The notes beneath the pieces are model-generated. The model worked only from the letters and a program-made list of their open reading frames with translations. It did no database searches and was not told the origin of the DNA. Of a DNA stretch of 64,000 nt, positions 1 to 12,298 are shown piece after piece. This stretch comes from Agarophyton chilense (lineage: Eukaryota; Rhodophyta; Florideophyceae; Gracilariales; Gracilariaceae). The stretch is taken from assembly GCA_030374765.1 (NCBI GenBank), contig JARGXX010000095.1:124001-188000 (forward strand), given 5' to 3'. Position 1 is the first letter of the stretch. Each line of letters opens with the position of its first letter. The translations under genes were made by a program, and so were the position numbers.

Positions 1-1859
1 GCAGCTCAAGAGCTATCGGAAAGGATACCTGAAATGGTGAAACAGTATCTCTTTACAGATGCTAGGAAGCATTTTTACCGCGCTGTGCAGGACCTTTGGG
101 ATTCCGAGGTATTCGCAGAATCCCGACCTACACAGAAGAACATCGCAAAGCGCATACCACAAGGGTTCCAAATGGGTCATTCCACCCATTCCAAACACTT
201 ACCGACTGATAGTGAGTACCTACAAGGTCCAAGGCAGAGTCAAGAGGTCCCGGGGAAGGTAGATCCTCAAGACATTTACCTGCCACCAATTACTGGTTTC
301 GTTCAAAAGGATACCCACGGAGGTGGTCCCAAGGACTATTCGTCTGACTCGTGGGATGAGCGACGAAGAAACCGAAAAGGGAAGAAGCGGAGGACGAAGA
401 GGGGAAAGAATCGAGAGGATAATTCAGACCCCGACTCGTCAGACTCTTGTTCCGATACGAGTTCATCGTCAGATGATGACCGTAAAGGTAAGAAGAAGAA
501 GAAAACGAACAGATCGACGAAGAAGTCGTCGAAAAAGAACCGAAAGGGTAAAAAGCGATACAATGAGTCGCCTGACTCTGAGTCGGACACCGAAATAGAC
601 CTAGAGGTGGACCAACCCTTGAACGATATGTTCACCAAAGCGGTTGACTACAGGACTTATCGGTTGATCAACAAGTCTTCTGAATACACCCAAGGGGTGG
701 CTCAGAAGATTACTAAGCACCACAAGAAGCTCAGCTTCCCAATGGGTGACACAACCTTCACAGATACGGATCCTATTGCGATAATTGAGTTTCTACGGAT
801 ATTCAAGCTTGCATGGGACCAAAATCGTTTTTCCGAGGGCGCTGCTATGTGGCTATTTCAGTTTTACATTAAAGGACAAGCATACTACTTGCTGCAGGGT
901 AGGCTCCGCGGCAATACCTTAGCAATGGATGAGGATGGCACAGAGATGTTGGAGTCATTCCCAGAAGTGGTCAATTTCCTTTTAGAAACATACGCCACCG
1001 ATAAGGCTATCCAAGAGGCTTACTCGGAAGTCCTCGCTTACCATCAAAGGCCTGGGCAAACCGAATCGGAGTTTTGGCTCGCGCTGTGGAATCTGGCAAC
1101 CCTTTGTGGTAATGTGTTCACTACCTCGAGGTTAAAGTCGCTATTTGCCGACAATGTAGACAAAGCAATCCGTTCCCAAATACGCAATTACCTGGCCACT
1201 AACCGAAAGGTAGACTACAATGGACTGGCTCGATACTCCCAGGGCCTTGGAGATACCCTTCGGCTGGGAAAGAGATCAGCCGTGCCTCCAACCTCGAAGG
1301 ATAAATCGAAAAGGTCAGTCTTGGAAATTGAAGACACAACAACCTCAGACGGTAGCTCGCACATCGAAGTACCTACAGGAACCGCTATCCACTTGGTAGC
1401 GATCCAGGGGCGGTTCTCGAAACCGTCGACGGTAGGGAATTGGTCGTCAACGCGTACACCAAACTCGGTTCAATCGCCGCCAAGTTCGGTGAGCTCGCAT
1501 AGGATGCCAGGAGCGAGCTCCCATAACTCGCCACCCACATCCTACGCCACTGCTCCTACCAACCAGGTTTCGAAACCCCCTCAACGGTAACGCAAGACCC
1601 TCAAACTGGAGGCCTCGTTTGCTGGTTTTGTCTCGCGACAGACCATTTGGCAAACAATTGCGCTGACTTACCTCCTAGGATGAGAGACCAGTTGATTAAG
1701 GCTCGCATGCAGACTCACCAACGCCTCTATGGGTCTTCAACGCAAGCACAAAATGAGTTCCAACCCCGTCCACCGGTACAGGTCAATACCATTGAGGAAA
1801 TACCAAACTTGGACTCAACCCCTCCCGTCCAGGAAGAAAACACCGAACGGTTGGCGTAG
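1..1859 (+). pseudogene. gag: gag (capsid and nucleocapsid), copy A, frameshifted, 5' partial
   Basis: Structural protein of the retrotransposon particle. The main open frame runs from the window start (ATG at 34 is internal; the frame is open upstream) to a stop at 1588-1590. Residues about 100-190 from that ATG are strongly charged (Lys/Arg blocks alternating with Ser/Asp/Glu). Residues about 245-410 resemble a retrotransposon capsid domain. A CX2CX4HX4C zinc knuckle lies at 1620-1661, but in a different frame from the capsid, so a frameshift lies between about 1550 and 1620. The knuckle frame ends at 1857-1859. Copy B carries the same frameshift, which makes it inherited rather than a sequencing error; programmed frameshifting is possible but unproven. 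Confidence 0.85.
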
Positions 1860-1879
1860 TTGCCGAACCCAACCTGCAA

Positions 1880-4800
1880 GTGGAAGGCCAATCCATACCT
1901 AGAACCTTGAAGGTGGAAGAGAACACGTCACAACCAGTTCCGGTTTGTCATATGAAGTACAATAACTATAGAGTACGTGCTTCAATGTGTTTCTCCGATC
2001 GCCTTGCGGTTCCGGTCACCTGCGTGTTGGATACGGGGGCCACCCTAAACGTGCTGAACTCCCGCGTCATACCTGAGGCGGTACTTCGGAACTTGAGCCG
2101 CCCTCCCGACAACAACCGGCTGGTGGATGCAAATGAGCGCCCATTAAACCTTCGAGGTATGCTCACCACTGTGGTGCAGCTCGGACACCTCAAGGTAAGA
2201 CTGCAATTCTTTGTTGTCGACCGTTTACCGACAGATTGCCTACTAGGTACGAACTTCATTGACAGACATGTCAAAGCAATCCTTCCTGGGTCCCATACCG
2301 TCGCCCTACGTCAGGGGGACGAATTGCCATTTTAGGTAATACGGAAACCAAACGCGGATGGTTCGTCAAACCGAAAAAGAGGATATCCACCGAAACGGTC
2401 TCCAACAAAGTGCGCATTACCAAACAGGTTGTTATCCCGCCAATGCACCAAATATTGGTACCGGTGTCGTGTGCGACCCCCGGGCTAGTCATATTACAAA
2501 ACCATCCGAGGTTAGCACATCAACACCTCACCTTGATGGCCAACGGGATTGTCGACAACATCCCAAATCAACCCTTTAAGGTGTGTCTCAGCAACTTCAG
2601 CAGTCATGACGTGAAGTTGCCGAAAAATACCAACGTTGGCATCGCACTACCGGCACCACAAGGGGTCTTCACCGTAGCTCACACTGATCTCGGCGAAGTC
2701 GCCTTCGATAAGGAAGGGGGGGTGCGCAAATGCGTCCACAACCACAAAGGTATCGATAAATACCAACTTGGAAGCGAAAGTGACCGATAAGGCATCGGTA
2801 GACAAAGAAGAGAAACCGGACCCTGAGAGGCAATGGAAAGATACAGTCCAGATCGGTGAGGAAAACGGCCAACTGCGGGGCAGTATTATCGACCTTCGGG
2901 AGGAGTTTGAAACTATGCGGTCAGGCCATCTGGGCCAAAATTAAGGCCACGTAGCATCGCATCGAGCTCCTCCCTGATTCGAAGCCAATTTACCAGCAAC
3001 CATACCGAGCAGGTCCGAAGGCGAGAGAGATAGAACTCAAAGAAGTGGATCGAATGCCTCAAGAAGGGGTAATTGAACCAGCCAACTCAGATTGGGCTAG
3101 TCCCGTGGTTCTGGTTCAGAAGAAAGGGGATAACCGTATGAGGTTTTTTGTGGACTACAGCAGGCTAAATAGCGTGACCATCAGGGATTCCTACCCGATA
3201 CCTAGAATGGATGAGTGCATCGACTCCTTGGGAGATGCACAGATATTTACCACGTTGGATGCCAATTGTGGTTATTGGCAGGTACCCGTAGGTGAGGAAG
3301 ATCGATACAAAACGACCTTGACGTGCCATGAAGGTTTGTTTCGCTTCACGCGGATGTCTTTCGGGTTACGCAACGCTCCAGCCCCCTTTCAAAGGGCGCT
3401 GGACATCATCCTCTCGAAGGGTAAATGGACAACCGCCTTGGTATACATCGATGATGTAATCGTCTATTCCAGATCGGTAGAAGAGCACTTTGCACACGTA
3501 CCCACCGTACTAACCCTCCTATATGAGGCGGGGGTGACGCTGAAGCTACGTAAATGCGTCTTCTTTACCAGAACGGTTGAATACCTGGGACACATCATAG
3601 GCCCTGGTACCCTAGAGGTTGCGCCAAGCAACAATACAGCCGTACAGGAGGTCAAGTTGCCACGATCCCAGACAGACGTACGATCCTTTATAGGTTTATG
3701 TAACGTCTATCGTCGCTTCGTGAAGGGATTAGCGAAAATAGCGGCTCCCCTCAACAAGAAGCTCCATAAATGTGAACCTGAACGGTTTGAGAATCCATCG
3801 AATGAAGAAATGGACACCTTTGAGGAACTGAAACGAGCGATGTTGTCGCCGCCAATCTTAGAGTTACCGAAAACAGGTCTACCATACACGCTGGATACAG
3901 ATGCATCCCACGCCCAAATTGGTTGTTGTCTCATGCAGGAGCAGCACAACTGAGACAAATTACCAATAGGATACTGGAGCCGCGCTATGACTGAGGGGGA
4001 GCAGAACTACACGGTAACCGAGAAGGAATGGTTAGCAGTAGTTTGGAGCATGTTGATACTCCGTCCATGCCTTTATGGTAAGCGCTTTACGTTGCGCACG
4101 GACCACGACGCCTTGAGGTGGATCCTCGGACTCGCAGATGCGTCTGGTAGACTTGCCCGTTGGAGGTTGAGACCGTCTGAGTTTGAATACAACGTACAGT
4201 ACCGTCCAGGTATCAAGCACAACATAGCTGACGCTATGTCACGCTTACACACCTCAGGGTTAGAGACAGAACCTGTGGACGATGATATCCCCTGCTTTTT
4301 GGTGTCATCAAACCAAAATGGTACCGGCGAACACCTAGAAGGGTGTTGGAAACTACCTGAAGAAGGTGCTTTGCGGAACACCGACATGGCAACGCAGATA
4401 CTGACCCTAGAGGAAACGAACGTCATGCCCGTAACCCGAGAGGATTTTCTACGAGAACAGGCCCAGGATTCGTACTGCAGAACCCTAGCTGACCAAATTC
4501 GTTTCAGAGTATCACCGTTCTATGTGGACCATAATGGGTACATCGTGAGAACGTAAACCTTGGATGGTAGCCTTCAAAACGTGGTTCCGAAGTCACTTCG
4601 CCCGAAAGTCTTTTATCTGGCGCACTACCCGCGACTATCGGGACACCCCGGTGCCACCAGGATGTATTACACCTTGAGGCAACAGTTCTAATGGTCTCAT
4701 ATGGCCCATGATGTCTATACCTTTGTAGGTTAATGCGAATCTTGTGTTCGAACCCGCGGTGGTATTCGAAAGCAGCGAAAGTATCTCAAGCTGTTTCCAG

Positions 4801-6071
4801 CAGCGGGTCCGCTGGAGTTTGTTGCGATAGACCTTCTAGGACCACTTCCTAGGACCTAGAATGGGTATCATCACATTCTATTGATCACCGACAGGTTCTC
4901 AAAGCTCACGAGAGCGATATCTTTAAAGGAGACGAAGTCAACTACGCTGGAGATCGCGTTCCTCAACAATTGGATCTACCCGTATGGCGCACCACTGTAC
5001 CTACTACCCGATAATGGTTCAAACTTGGCATCGAAGTTCTTCGAAGCAGTCTGTAACCTCTTGAGTATTAAGCACTATTTCACTACGGCCTACCACCCGC
5101 AGACGAACGGACAGGTCGAGCGCTTTAACCACACATTGGAATCAAGGCTACGACACTATATGGAAGAGCACCATACGGAAGAGCGCCAAACCGGGTGTGA
5201 TGAGCTGTTGCAACTGCTCATCTACTCCTATAACCTTCAGGTACACCGGTCAACTCACACCACTCCCTTTGATTTGGTTCTTTCGCGACAACCCCCAGGT
5301 ATTGTAGTGCAGGTAGATCATACCACCAGCACTGCAGCTGGCACACTAACCCCAGCCTAATTCAAGCGAAATACCCTTGTGAGGTTGAGGAGGGCTCTCA
5401 AACATGCAGAGAGCCGCCTCACTGCAGCCCAGAAGCGGTACAAGGTCGACTTTGACCGTAGGGTAACCAAAGTTGTCTCTGTATCGTCTGGACAATATGT
5501 CTACATAGACAACCCACCTTTATGTAAAAGACCACGACCGGGTGATGAAGCAGACGAAGAAGCTATTGATAGAGATATAAATTCGAAGCTCCTCCCCAAA
5601 TCATTGGGACCTTATACGGTGTTGAACGCATCAGACTACACCGTTACGGTTGACCAGGACGGAATACCGAATACGATATCAATTGACCGTATTACGGTAG
5701 CACCTGAAACGGTTCAACATCGCATGGAGGCAGGCACGTCAGCCCGAGAGCCCAGAGTGGTAGCTCTGCACACCCGACTCTCGGAGGACCCCACCCCAAT
5801 TGAGGTGAATGATGAATTACAACTGGATGATCTGGACTACATCCTTCTAACAGGGACGGAAATGGAACCTCACACGGTAACAGCGGAAGCTCCCGACCCG
5901 GCTCCCACGCACGAAGCTCCCAACTCGGAACATATGAACCCTCGAGGTGGCGTTCTCCCGAAAGATCAAAACCAAACCTCAGAAGAATTTCCCGTTGACC
6001 GTCTTGTGAACCACACGCTAACCTACAATTGTCTGAAGTACACCGTCAGATGTTGCGGCTGGGGCTCATAA
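1880..6071 (+). pseudogene. pol: pol (protease, RT, RNase H, integrase), copy A, decayed
   Basis: Aspartic protease at 1880-2335 has the active-site triplet plus Ala (DTGA, 2030-2041) and a later LLGTNF strand. A linker follows. Reverse transcriptase begins about 3045, with the YIDD catalytic motif at 3444-3455. RNase H occupies about 3880-4240. Integrase has an HHCC zinc region (about 4626-4745) and a DD35E core with Asp 4830-4832, Asp 5010-5012 and Glu 5118-5120 (59 and 35 residues between). A GPY motif at 5607-5615 marks the integrase C-terminal domain. RT to integrase stay in one frame but are cut by stops: TGA 3951-3953 (this copy only), TAA 4554-4556, TAA near 4690, TAA near 4731, TAG near 4857, TAA 5358-5360. 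Protease and RT are in different frames. The copy cannot encode a working polyprotein. Confidence 0.92.
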
Positions 6072-6323
6072 GGGGACACCCTCGAACCCCCAGCCGCAAT
6101 ACCCCCACACTTCCGTATCAGGTATTGGAGCCGTCGCAAGGAGCTGAGGCCTGCAGACGGCTAACCTTAGACTTTCGTGGTACTCAGGCCTAAGGAAGGG
6201 GGGGGAAGATAAGTCGTTTTCAGCAGAAGGTGGACGCATATGCGTCAGATTGCCTACAAGGGAGGACACGAAAGAACAACCGATTGGAACAGTAGAGGAG
6301 ACAAGAAGAGACAAAAAATTACT

Positions 6324-8952
6324 TTAAAAAGGACCTATCGGTTTAGGAGCAATGGAATCAGGAATACCCGGGTTATTGACTACCCACGGAGGAAAACCCG
6401 CGGAAATGCTAGGAGCCATCGACCTAACAGGTGGCGAAGGAGCGGAAGCCCTGCCACTGGGGAGAGGAGTCGAAATCCAAAGAGGATGAACGAACGGAAC
6501 CGCCAGATCAGGTTGCAAAACCGCAGGGTTGAAGTTGGCACCTAGAAGAGGATCCTTCAAAGGATCAGATGGCGCAGCAGCAGAGACGCTCGCCAGATTG
6601 GCAATCTGACGAGTGGCCAGTTGGTACATGTCCAACTGGAACTGATTCCGTATCTCACCAATTTGGTTCAGTGCCTTCATGTATTGCGCATGGCGCGGCA
6701 GCAAAGCTTCAAGGAGCGTTAATGCAGCAACCACGGAGGTAGGCCCAGCCCTTTGAAAGTTGGTGACGCAAGACTGGCGATTTCGAGCCACCAAACCGAC
6801 CACGGCCGGAGAATCTATTAAAGGTTGAGGCGGAGGACGAGCAATACCCGCCAACAGAGGTCGAACCGGACCAGCAACCCGCGAGGAGCTCAGTTGAGTA
6901 CGAGTCACACCCGTAGGGATACGCGACTTACGACCTTGAGGGAACGGCTCGGACGGGAAGGGACCAGCAAAACGACCAGCTGGTGTCTCCACAGTACCGT
7001 GATAAGGCTCGGGGTACGCAGGAGCTCCATAAACAGGAGGCTCTCCAGGATAATATTGGGCGTGGCGAGGCACAATCTCCCAAGTTTCGGGATCGAAAGC
7101 CTCCCAACCTTGATGGGAATCCCAATGGTAATTCTTGCTCTGCTCGAGATACGAGTCCAAATCCTTCACGTTATAATCGGTCCCCTACACGATGTTCTCG
7201 TACCCAAATCGGAAAATATCCAGGGCAACCCTCCGACGTATGAAGAAGATGCGACCTACAGGTTGAACATCATCTCGGTATATGTCAGAGTCGGGATTGC
7301 GAAAATCCCAATCTATACCCTAACGGGCGGGCTCCAGAGCCAGGATGGCAACCAACATGGTCCACTCCGAGAGGGCAATCGACCAAAAGAGGTAATACCG
7401 CTCTAGGTTCGGGGAAATTTGTCTCCCAAAGTACGCCAAAACCGGCGGAGTGGGCACGCTCGGCGATAACGGAACCTCATAGGACTCCCACCACTCTGAT
7501 CGAAGCACGTACCAATCGCGTCTGCCCTTTGTAGGTTGTGAGAAGTACTCGACGTTATGAAACATATGCATAACGCGAGTGTACGAGTTGCGAGTGCGAA
7601 CGCGACTCTCCGTCGCTGCATCCTCGCCCCACCTACTACGGTTAGCCCAATTGATAGTGGTGGAAGGCCGATTCAGGGAAACCAAGTCAGGTGCAACCGG
7701 AAGGTAAGCCTACGGAATAGACGGGTACTGGCACACTTGCACCACCAATCAACGGTAATAATCCAGCTCCGGTTCGATGCGCACATACGGCAAGTAGCTC
7801 GGATATATCGGTGGGATGAAATATCTCAAAGGTGTATGATGCTGCCGACCCTAGTAACATTCCAGTCGACACTGACGAGGTTGAGACTCTTGGTCCCGTT
7901 TCTTCAAAAGCAATGAAACGGAGCGAAGGCGCTCGCAGTTCCAACGGGACAAACCCGAGTAGGTATCGAATTGTTGTCTGGTGAGAGCTGCCGGCAATGA
8001 CGAATTCCCCACCGACACAGGCCAATCGTGCTTCAACAGGTCATTCTTTGTCACCTGGTCGAAGGTAACACCAAAAGGTCCATACTGACTCGTCGTCCGG
8101 TTCGCCGCACCAAACGCGAGATTGTGAGCCCAATTGGTTTGTTTTGTCAGAGGAAGTCCACCACTGCGTTGGTACGGATCAGCCGGAGTCCCAGGGGAGA
8201 ACTGTGTCGCAGGGACGGGCAGGCTGCGAAAACCAATGCTGGTAGGCGTTCGAGAAGTCGAGCGAGTCACCCTCTTGGTCATACCACCGCCTCCACGGCC
8301 ACGCGATGGGCCGCTACCTGACATGTTTGGGGAGGCCGTAGCTCGACCCGACAAACGAGGTGATGACTCGACCTCCACCGCCGCGGTGAACACCAGCGGG
8401 TATTCGTCCTTGTAAAGTGGAGCCTCCTCGGTCCGTTCTGAGGAGACGGCCAACGAATCCAACCTTTCCCGTAGTACTGACACTGACCTTTCGTAAACAA
8501 GAGTGGCCGGCGTGCGGTCGCGAGCGGGTCCAGACCTTTGAGGTATCGTGGAACGGGACCAATCCGACCTTAAGGGCATAACGGCAGGGGTATTAATTCC
8601 CTCGGAATCGCCAACTTCTTCAACCTCAATGATAACCGGCATCTCACGTCTCTCGAGCGCTGGTGCTGCTTGTGGGGACGATTCACCCCTTCAAGGTATT
8701 GGTGACGAATCCACGATGTGGCGCGAGGGGCACCGACGTGGCAACGAATGGGCTCGACTGCGTGCGTGGAGGTGGCGCGATCCTGTCATCGCCTTGAGGG
8801 TAAACCGGAATGCAAAACTGGAAAAGGGTCGCGTAATTACCGACGGGGTCGCTCAAAACCAATAAGGTCTCAAAACCGGAAGCTTCCACCACGGAGCCAG
8901 GCCAATATCTCAATGGTTGTATCGACGCAGGCTCAGGCCCCACTGGCGCCAC
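6324..8952 (-). pseudogene. Antisense accessory gene between pol and 3' LTR, copy A
   Basis: A single minus-strand frame of about 770 codons runs from an ATG at 8642 to a TAA at 6324-6326. It is interrupted by TAG 7851-7853, TGA 7749-7751, TAG 7710-7712, TAG 7320-7322 and TAG 7185-7187. A further open stretch at 8683-8952 in another frame probably belongs to its N-terminus, with a frameshift near 8690. The N-terminal half is rich in Ser, Thr, Arg and Gly, including a GRGGGG run; the C-terminal part is Pro-rich. I recognise no family. Some plant Ty3 elements are known to carry extra antisense ORFs between pol and the 3' LTR; this may be an analogous gene. The frame is retained over 2.3 kb despite its stops, which suggests it once encoded protein. 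Confidence 0.6.
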
Positions 8953-9467
8953 GATTTAATCCTTACAAGGTAGACGAAACCTGAAAGGTCGAGAAGCCAG
9001 GAAACCTTTAGGGAAAGCCGGACAGCACGGTTACAATCGTGACGCCGCCAATTAAGGGCAGCAATACCTGAAGGGTTGTCGAGTCGTGGGAAAGACCGTT
9101 CGGGACGACGCGCGCATGGACCTAAAAGGGAACTGAATTATGAGTACCTGGGAAGGGTGAGATACGAACTTGGTTAGACAGGTGGCTATGCGGAAGCAGA
9201 ATCACAAGCAAGCAGAGCCACTACCGAAAGGGTGTCCGCCAGCGCTAGTTACACTGCATCGCCCTCATGACCGTCTCTACCGCAATGGTTGTCGCTCAAT
9301 TCGTGCGTCGACGTCGTCATGCGCCCTCTCCAACCGATACTGGCGACGAGTTCTGAACCTCAAGGGATCGCGCGTTGCGAACAGACTCCGCTCTGATGCC
9401 CGCGCCGCTGTCGCTTGATACAAATCTATGGTTTGATGGAAGGAGACACGGGGCGTGCCTCACGGGT
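8953..9467. other. Retroelement 3' untranslated region, copy A
   Basis: About 515 bp between the antisense gene and the polypurine tract. No convincing coding frame on either strand. It may contain the promoter and 5' leader of the antisense gene; no recognisable promoter motif was seen. Confidence 0.5.
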
Positions 9468-9477
9468 AGGAAGGGGG
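9468..9477 (+). other. Polypurine tract, copy A
   Basis: AGGAAGGGGG lies two bases before the TG that opens the 3' LTR. This is the usual plus-strand primer position in LTR retroelements. Confidence 0.75.
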
Positions 9478-9479
9478 TC

Positions 9480-10113
9480 TGTCATATAGTGGCAGAAGGT
9501 TTGACCCTTGAGGTTTTCAATATCCTACACTGACCTTGTAAATGATGGAGGCCAGGAATCATCGGTTGTGCAGCTCCGGCCGAGCTACCATTTAGGTGTT
9601 GTCAGCCACGTGTATTGTTGACATGTAACTTATGGTTGAGTAATTGTTAGTGATAGTAATTGTGATTCTCTGTTTTTTAGTACAGTAGTTGAGTGGCCAC
9701 CTGGCACTGTAGCCAGTGGTTGCCAGGTTTCTGACACTAGGTCAAAGACCGTGCCTTGCTGGCACCTCCCGGGTGATCAGGAGAGTGCAGTCCACTGCAT
9801 ACAAGGAACTGCATCTCCCCCATCCTAATCTGATAAAGATAGGCACCACTTGGGTCACGACTATACCTTTTGGTTTATTGTTTCTCAACTACCACACAGG
9901 CTTTCCCGCGCGTACACGCCTGCCATCGTCCACCTACACGGTGTAGGCTAGTTGCCTCGCCATTTGCCCCTGCGGGTTTTCACGGTGCCCTGTTACCATC
10001 GAGTTTTACTACGTCTACCTTCTAAGGTTGAGCGTCACCACGCTCCCTACGGTTGAGCGTCACTACGCTCCCGAGACAAGACAGTGGCATACCCCAGAGG
10101 TGATTGTACGACA
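9480..10113 (+). repeat. 3' LTR of copy A (634 bp)
   Basis: Starts TGTC and ends GACA, a 4-bp terminal inverted repeat with canonical TG...CA ends. By eye it differs from the copy B 3' LTR (11163-11770) at about two substitutions plus one extra 25-bp unit. Confidence 0.92.
10030..10071 (+). repeat. 25-bp tandem unit within the LTR (about 1.7 copies)
   Basis: Unit 1 is 10030-10054 and a partial unit 2 is 10055-10071. Each contains a short hairpin of the form GAGCGT-N4-ACGCTC. The copy B 5' LTR also has this two-unit form; the copy B 3' LTR has only one unit. Confidence 0.8.
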
Positions 10114-11162
10114 TTCTACAAACTGTTTTGGCAATTGGATGCTTTATTGACCAATTCAACATTCATATGGTCTCAAAACTGATTGGTTCTGACTTCAAAA
10201 GCGGCAAATTTTCGGTGAGTCAAATCGAAGATTTTTATGTGGTTGTTTGTGTCATCTGTGTGCTTTACAGATCTTTTGAATCTGCTTCGAAATCATTTTG
10301 ATTGCCGTGAGAGATTTTGTCGCATTTTAGCCTCAGTTTGCTTTCCAATTTCCCTGCAGGACCCAACCTGTATAGAAGAATTCGTCACACGCCCACGATG
10401 ACCTCAAATAGTACCGCCGTTCTTTAAATTGCTGCGCCAACAATGTAAACCTTCATTCACGACTGGCATACACTTGAGCTCAGATTGTGGCAGATCAATA
10501 GAGCGAATTAACAGCGCTTGATGCACCTTGACATCCATACGCTCTCAGATTCTCCAAAATGGGGCCATAGGCATATTGCTATATGCCACAATACGATATC
10601 CATTTGTTCTCATTTTTCACTCTGGCAGCCTGTGACGCACCTCAACCTCTACTTGCCCCGTTATTCTAGCATTAAGCTTCATGTTTTGTACAATATTCGT
10701 TGCCGAAACGTTCTCTCTTTCTTCCATAACTCCCAGTCTCTCAAGTTCTATTGCCTACGCTGCCACCCTTTGCAGATGCTTGACATTTCCACAGCTGGAA
10801 GAAAACTGCTTAGAACGACATTTTTCTGGCAGTTTTCACCCGGTCGTTCGTTCTCGTTAGAGCCAACCTCATCGCAAAGGTTCTGACGTACCATCCACAT
10901 CTAAGACCCCTTAGAAACACAGTTAGAGCCTTCATCTCTAACCCCTAAGTCCACACAGCACGCGGTTCAAATCGTCCACTGCCGTTTTTTTCATTAGAAG
11001 ACAATTTAATGATAAAATTTCATATATGGAATAGAATTCTCGCCGGCCTTCACTACGAAATTGTTGCGAAGGAGCACTCTGATTCACAACACTGATTAAT
11101 CTGGAAATGATGGAAAAGTCCTCCACAGTTTTTGACCCGAAAGCATTGGCGGACAGGCAGTT
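10114..11162. other. Unique spacer between the inverted retroelement copies
   Basis: A 1,049-bp AT-richer stretch with no similarity to the flanking arms. Open frames here (the longest is 122 codons at 10518-10886) have no protein-like features. Its right edge carries CAGTT (11158-11162), one half of copy B's target duplication. I see no gene. Confidence 0.7.
11158..11162. repeat. Target-site duplication CAGTT (3' side of copy B)
   Basis: Identical to 23298-23302, immediately outside the LTR ends. Confidence 0.85.
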
Positions 11163-11770
11163 TGTCGTACAATCACCTCTGGGGTATGCTACTGTCTTGT
11201 CTCGGGAGCGTGGTGACGCTCAACCTTAGAAGGTAGACGTAGTAAACCTCGATGGTAACAGGGCACCGTGAAAACCCGCAGGGGCAAATGGCGAGGCAAC
11301 TAGCCTATACCGTGTAGGTGGACGATGGCAGGCGTGTACGCGCGGGAAAGCCTGTGTGGTAGTTGAGAAACAATAAACCAAAAGGTATAGTCGTGACCCA
11401 AGTGGTGCCTATCTTTATCAGATTAGGATGGGGGAGATGCAGTTCCTTGTATGCAGTGGACTGCACTCTCCTGATCACCCGGGAGGTGCCAGCAAGGCAC
11501 GGTCTTTGACCTAGTGTCAGAAACCTGGCAACCACTGGCTACAGTGCCAGGTGGCCACTCAACTACTGTACTAAAAAACAGAGAATCACAATTACTATCA
11601 CTAACAATTACTCAACCATAAGTTACATGTCAACAATACACGTGGCTGACAACACCTAAATGGTAGCTCGGCCGGAGCTGCACAACCGATGATTCCTGGC
11701 CTCCATCATTTACAAGGTCAGTGTAGGATATTGAAAACCTCAAGGGTCAAACCTTCTGCCACTATATGAC
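11163..11770 (-). repeat. 3' LTR of copy B (608 bp)
   Basis: Read on the plus strand it opens TGTCGTAC and closes TATGACA. It contains a single 25-bp hairpin unit. Confidence 0.92.
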
Positions 11771-11773
11771 AGA

Positions 11774-11783
11774 CCCCCTTCCT
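11774..11783 (-). other. Polypurine tract, copy B
   Basis: CCCCCTTCCT on the plus strand, the exact counterpart of 9468-9477, adjoining the 3' LTR. Confidence 0.75.
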
Positions 11784-12298
11784 ACCCGTGAGGCACGCCC
11801 CGTGTCTCCTTCCATCAAACCATAGATTTGTATCAAGCGACAGCGGCGCGGGCATCAGAGCGGAGTCTGTTCGCAACGCGCGATCCCTTGAGGTTCAGAA
11901 CTCGTCGCCAGTATCGGTTGGAGAGGGCGCATGACGACGTCGACGCACGAATTGAGCGACAACCATTGCGGTAGAGACGGTCATGAGGGCGATGCAGTGT
12001 AACTAGCGCTGGCGGACACCCTTTCGGTAGTGGCTCTGCTTGCTTGTGATTCTGCTTCCGCATAGCCACCTGTCTAACCAAGTTCGTATCTCACCCTTCC
12101 CAGGTACTCATAATTCAGTTCCCTTTTAGGTCCATGCGCGCGTCGTCCCGAACGGTCTTTCCCACGACTCGACAACCCTTCAGGTATTGCTGCCCTTAAT
12201 TGGCGGCGTCACGATTGTAACCGTGCTGTCCGGCTTTCCCTAAAGGTTTCCTGGCTTCTCGACCTTTCAGGTTTCGTCTACCTTGTAAGGATTAAATC
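11784..12298. other. Retroelement 3' untranslated region, copy B
   Basis: Counterpart of 8953-9467. No coding frame supported. Confidence 0.5.

Larger units (their letters stand above)
1..10113 (+). mobile_element. Ty3/gypsy-type LTR retrotransposon, copy A (5' end outside window)
   Basis: Order on the plus strand is gag, protease, reverse transcriptase, RNase H, integrase, then a long decayed gene on the opposite strand, a polypurine tract and a 3' LTR. Protease before RT and integrase last is the Ty3/gypsy arrangement. The window begins inside gag, so the 5' LTR, primer site and leader are not seen. It matches copy B (11163-21246) base for base in reverse complement, apart from scattered substitutions and three length differences: 3 nt in gag, 1 nt in a G run near 6200, and one 25-bp unit in the LTR. 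The base pairs flanking the 3' end are TTCTA; the matching target duplication would lie left of the window. Confidence 0.95.

Noticed and set aside
10518..10886. 122-codon frame in the spacer between retroelement arms
   Set aside because: His/Ser/Cys-rich chance-like composition and no domain.
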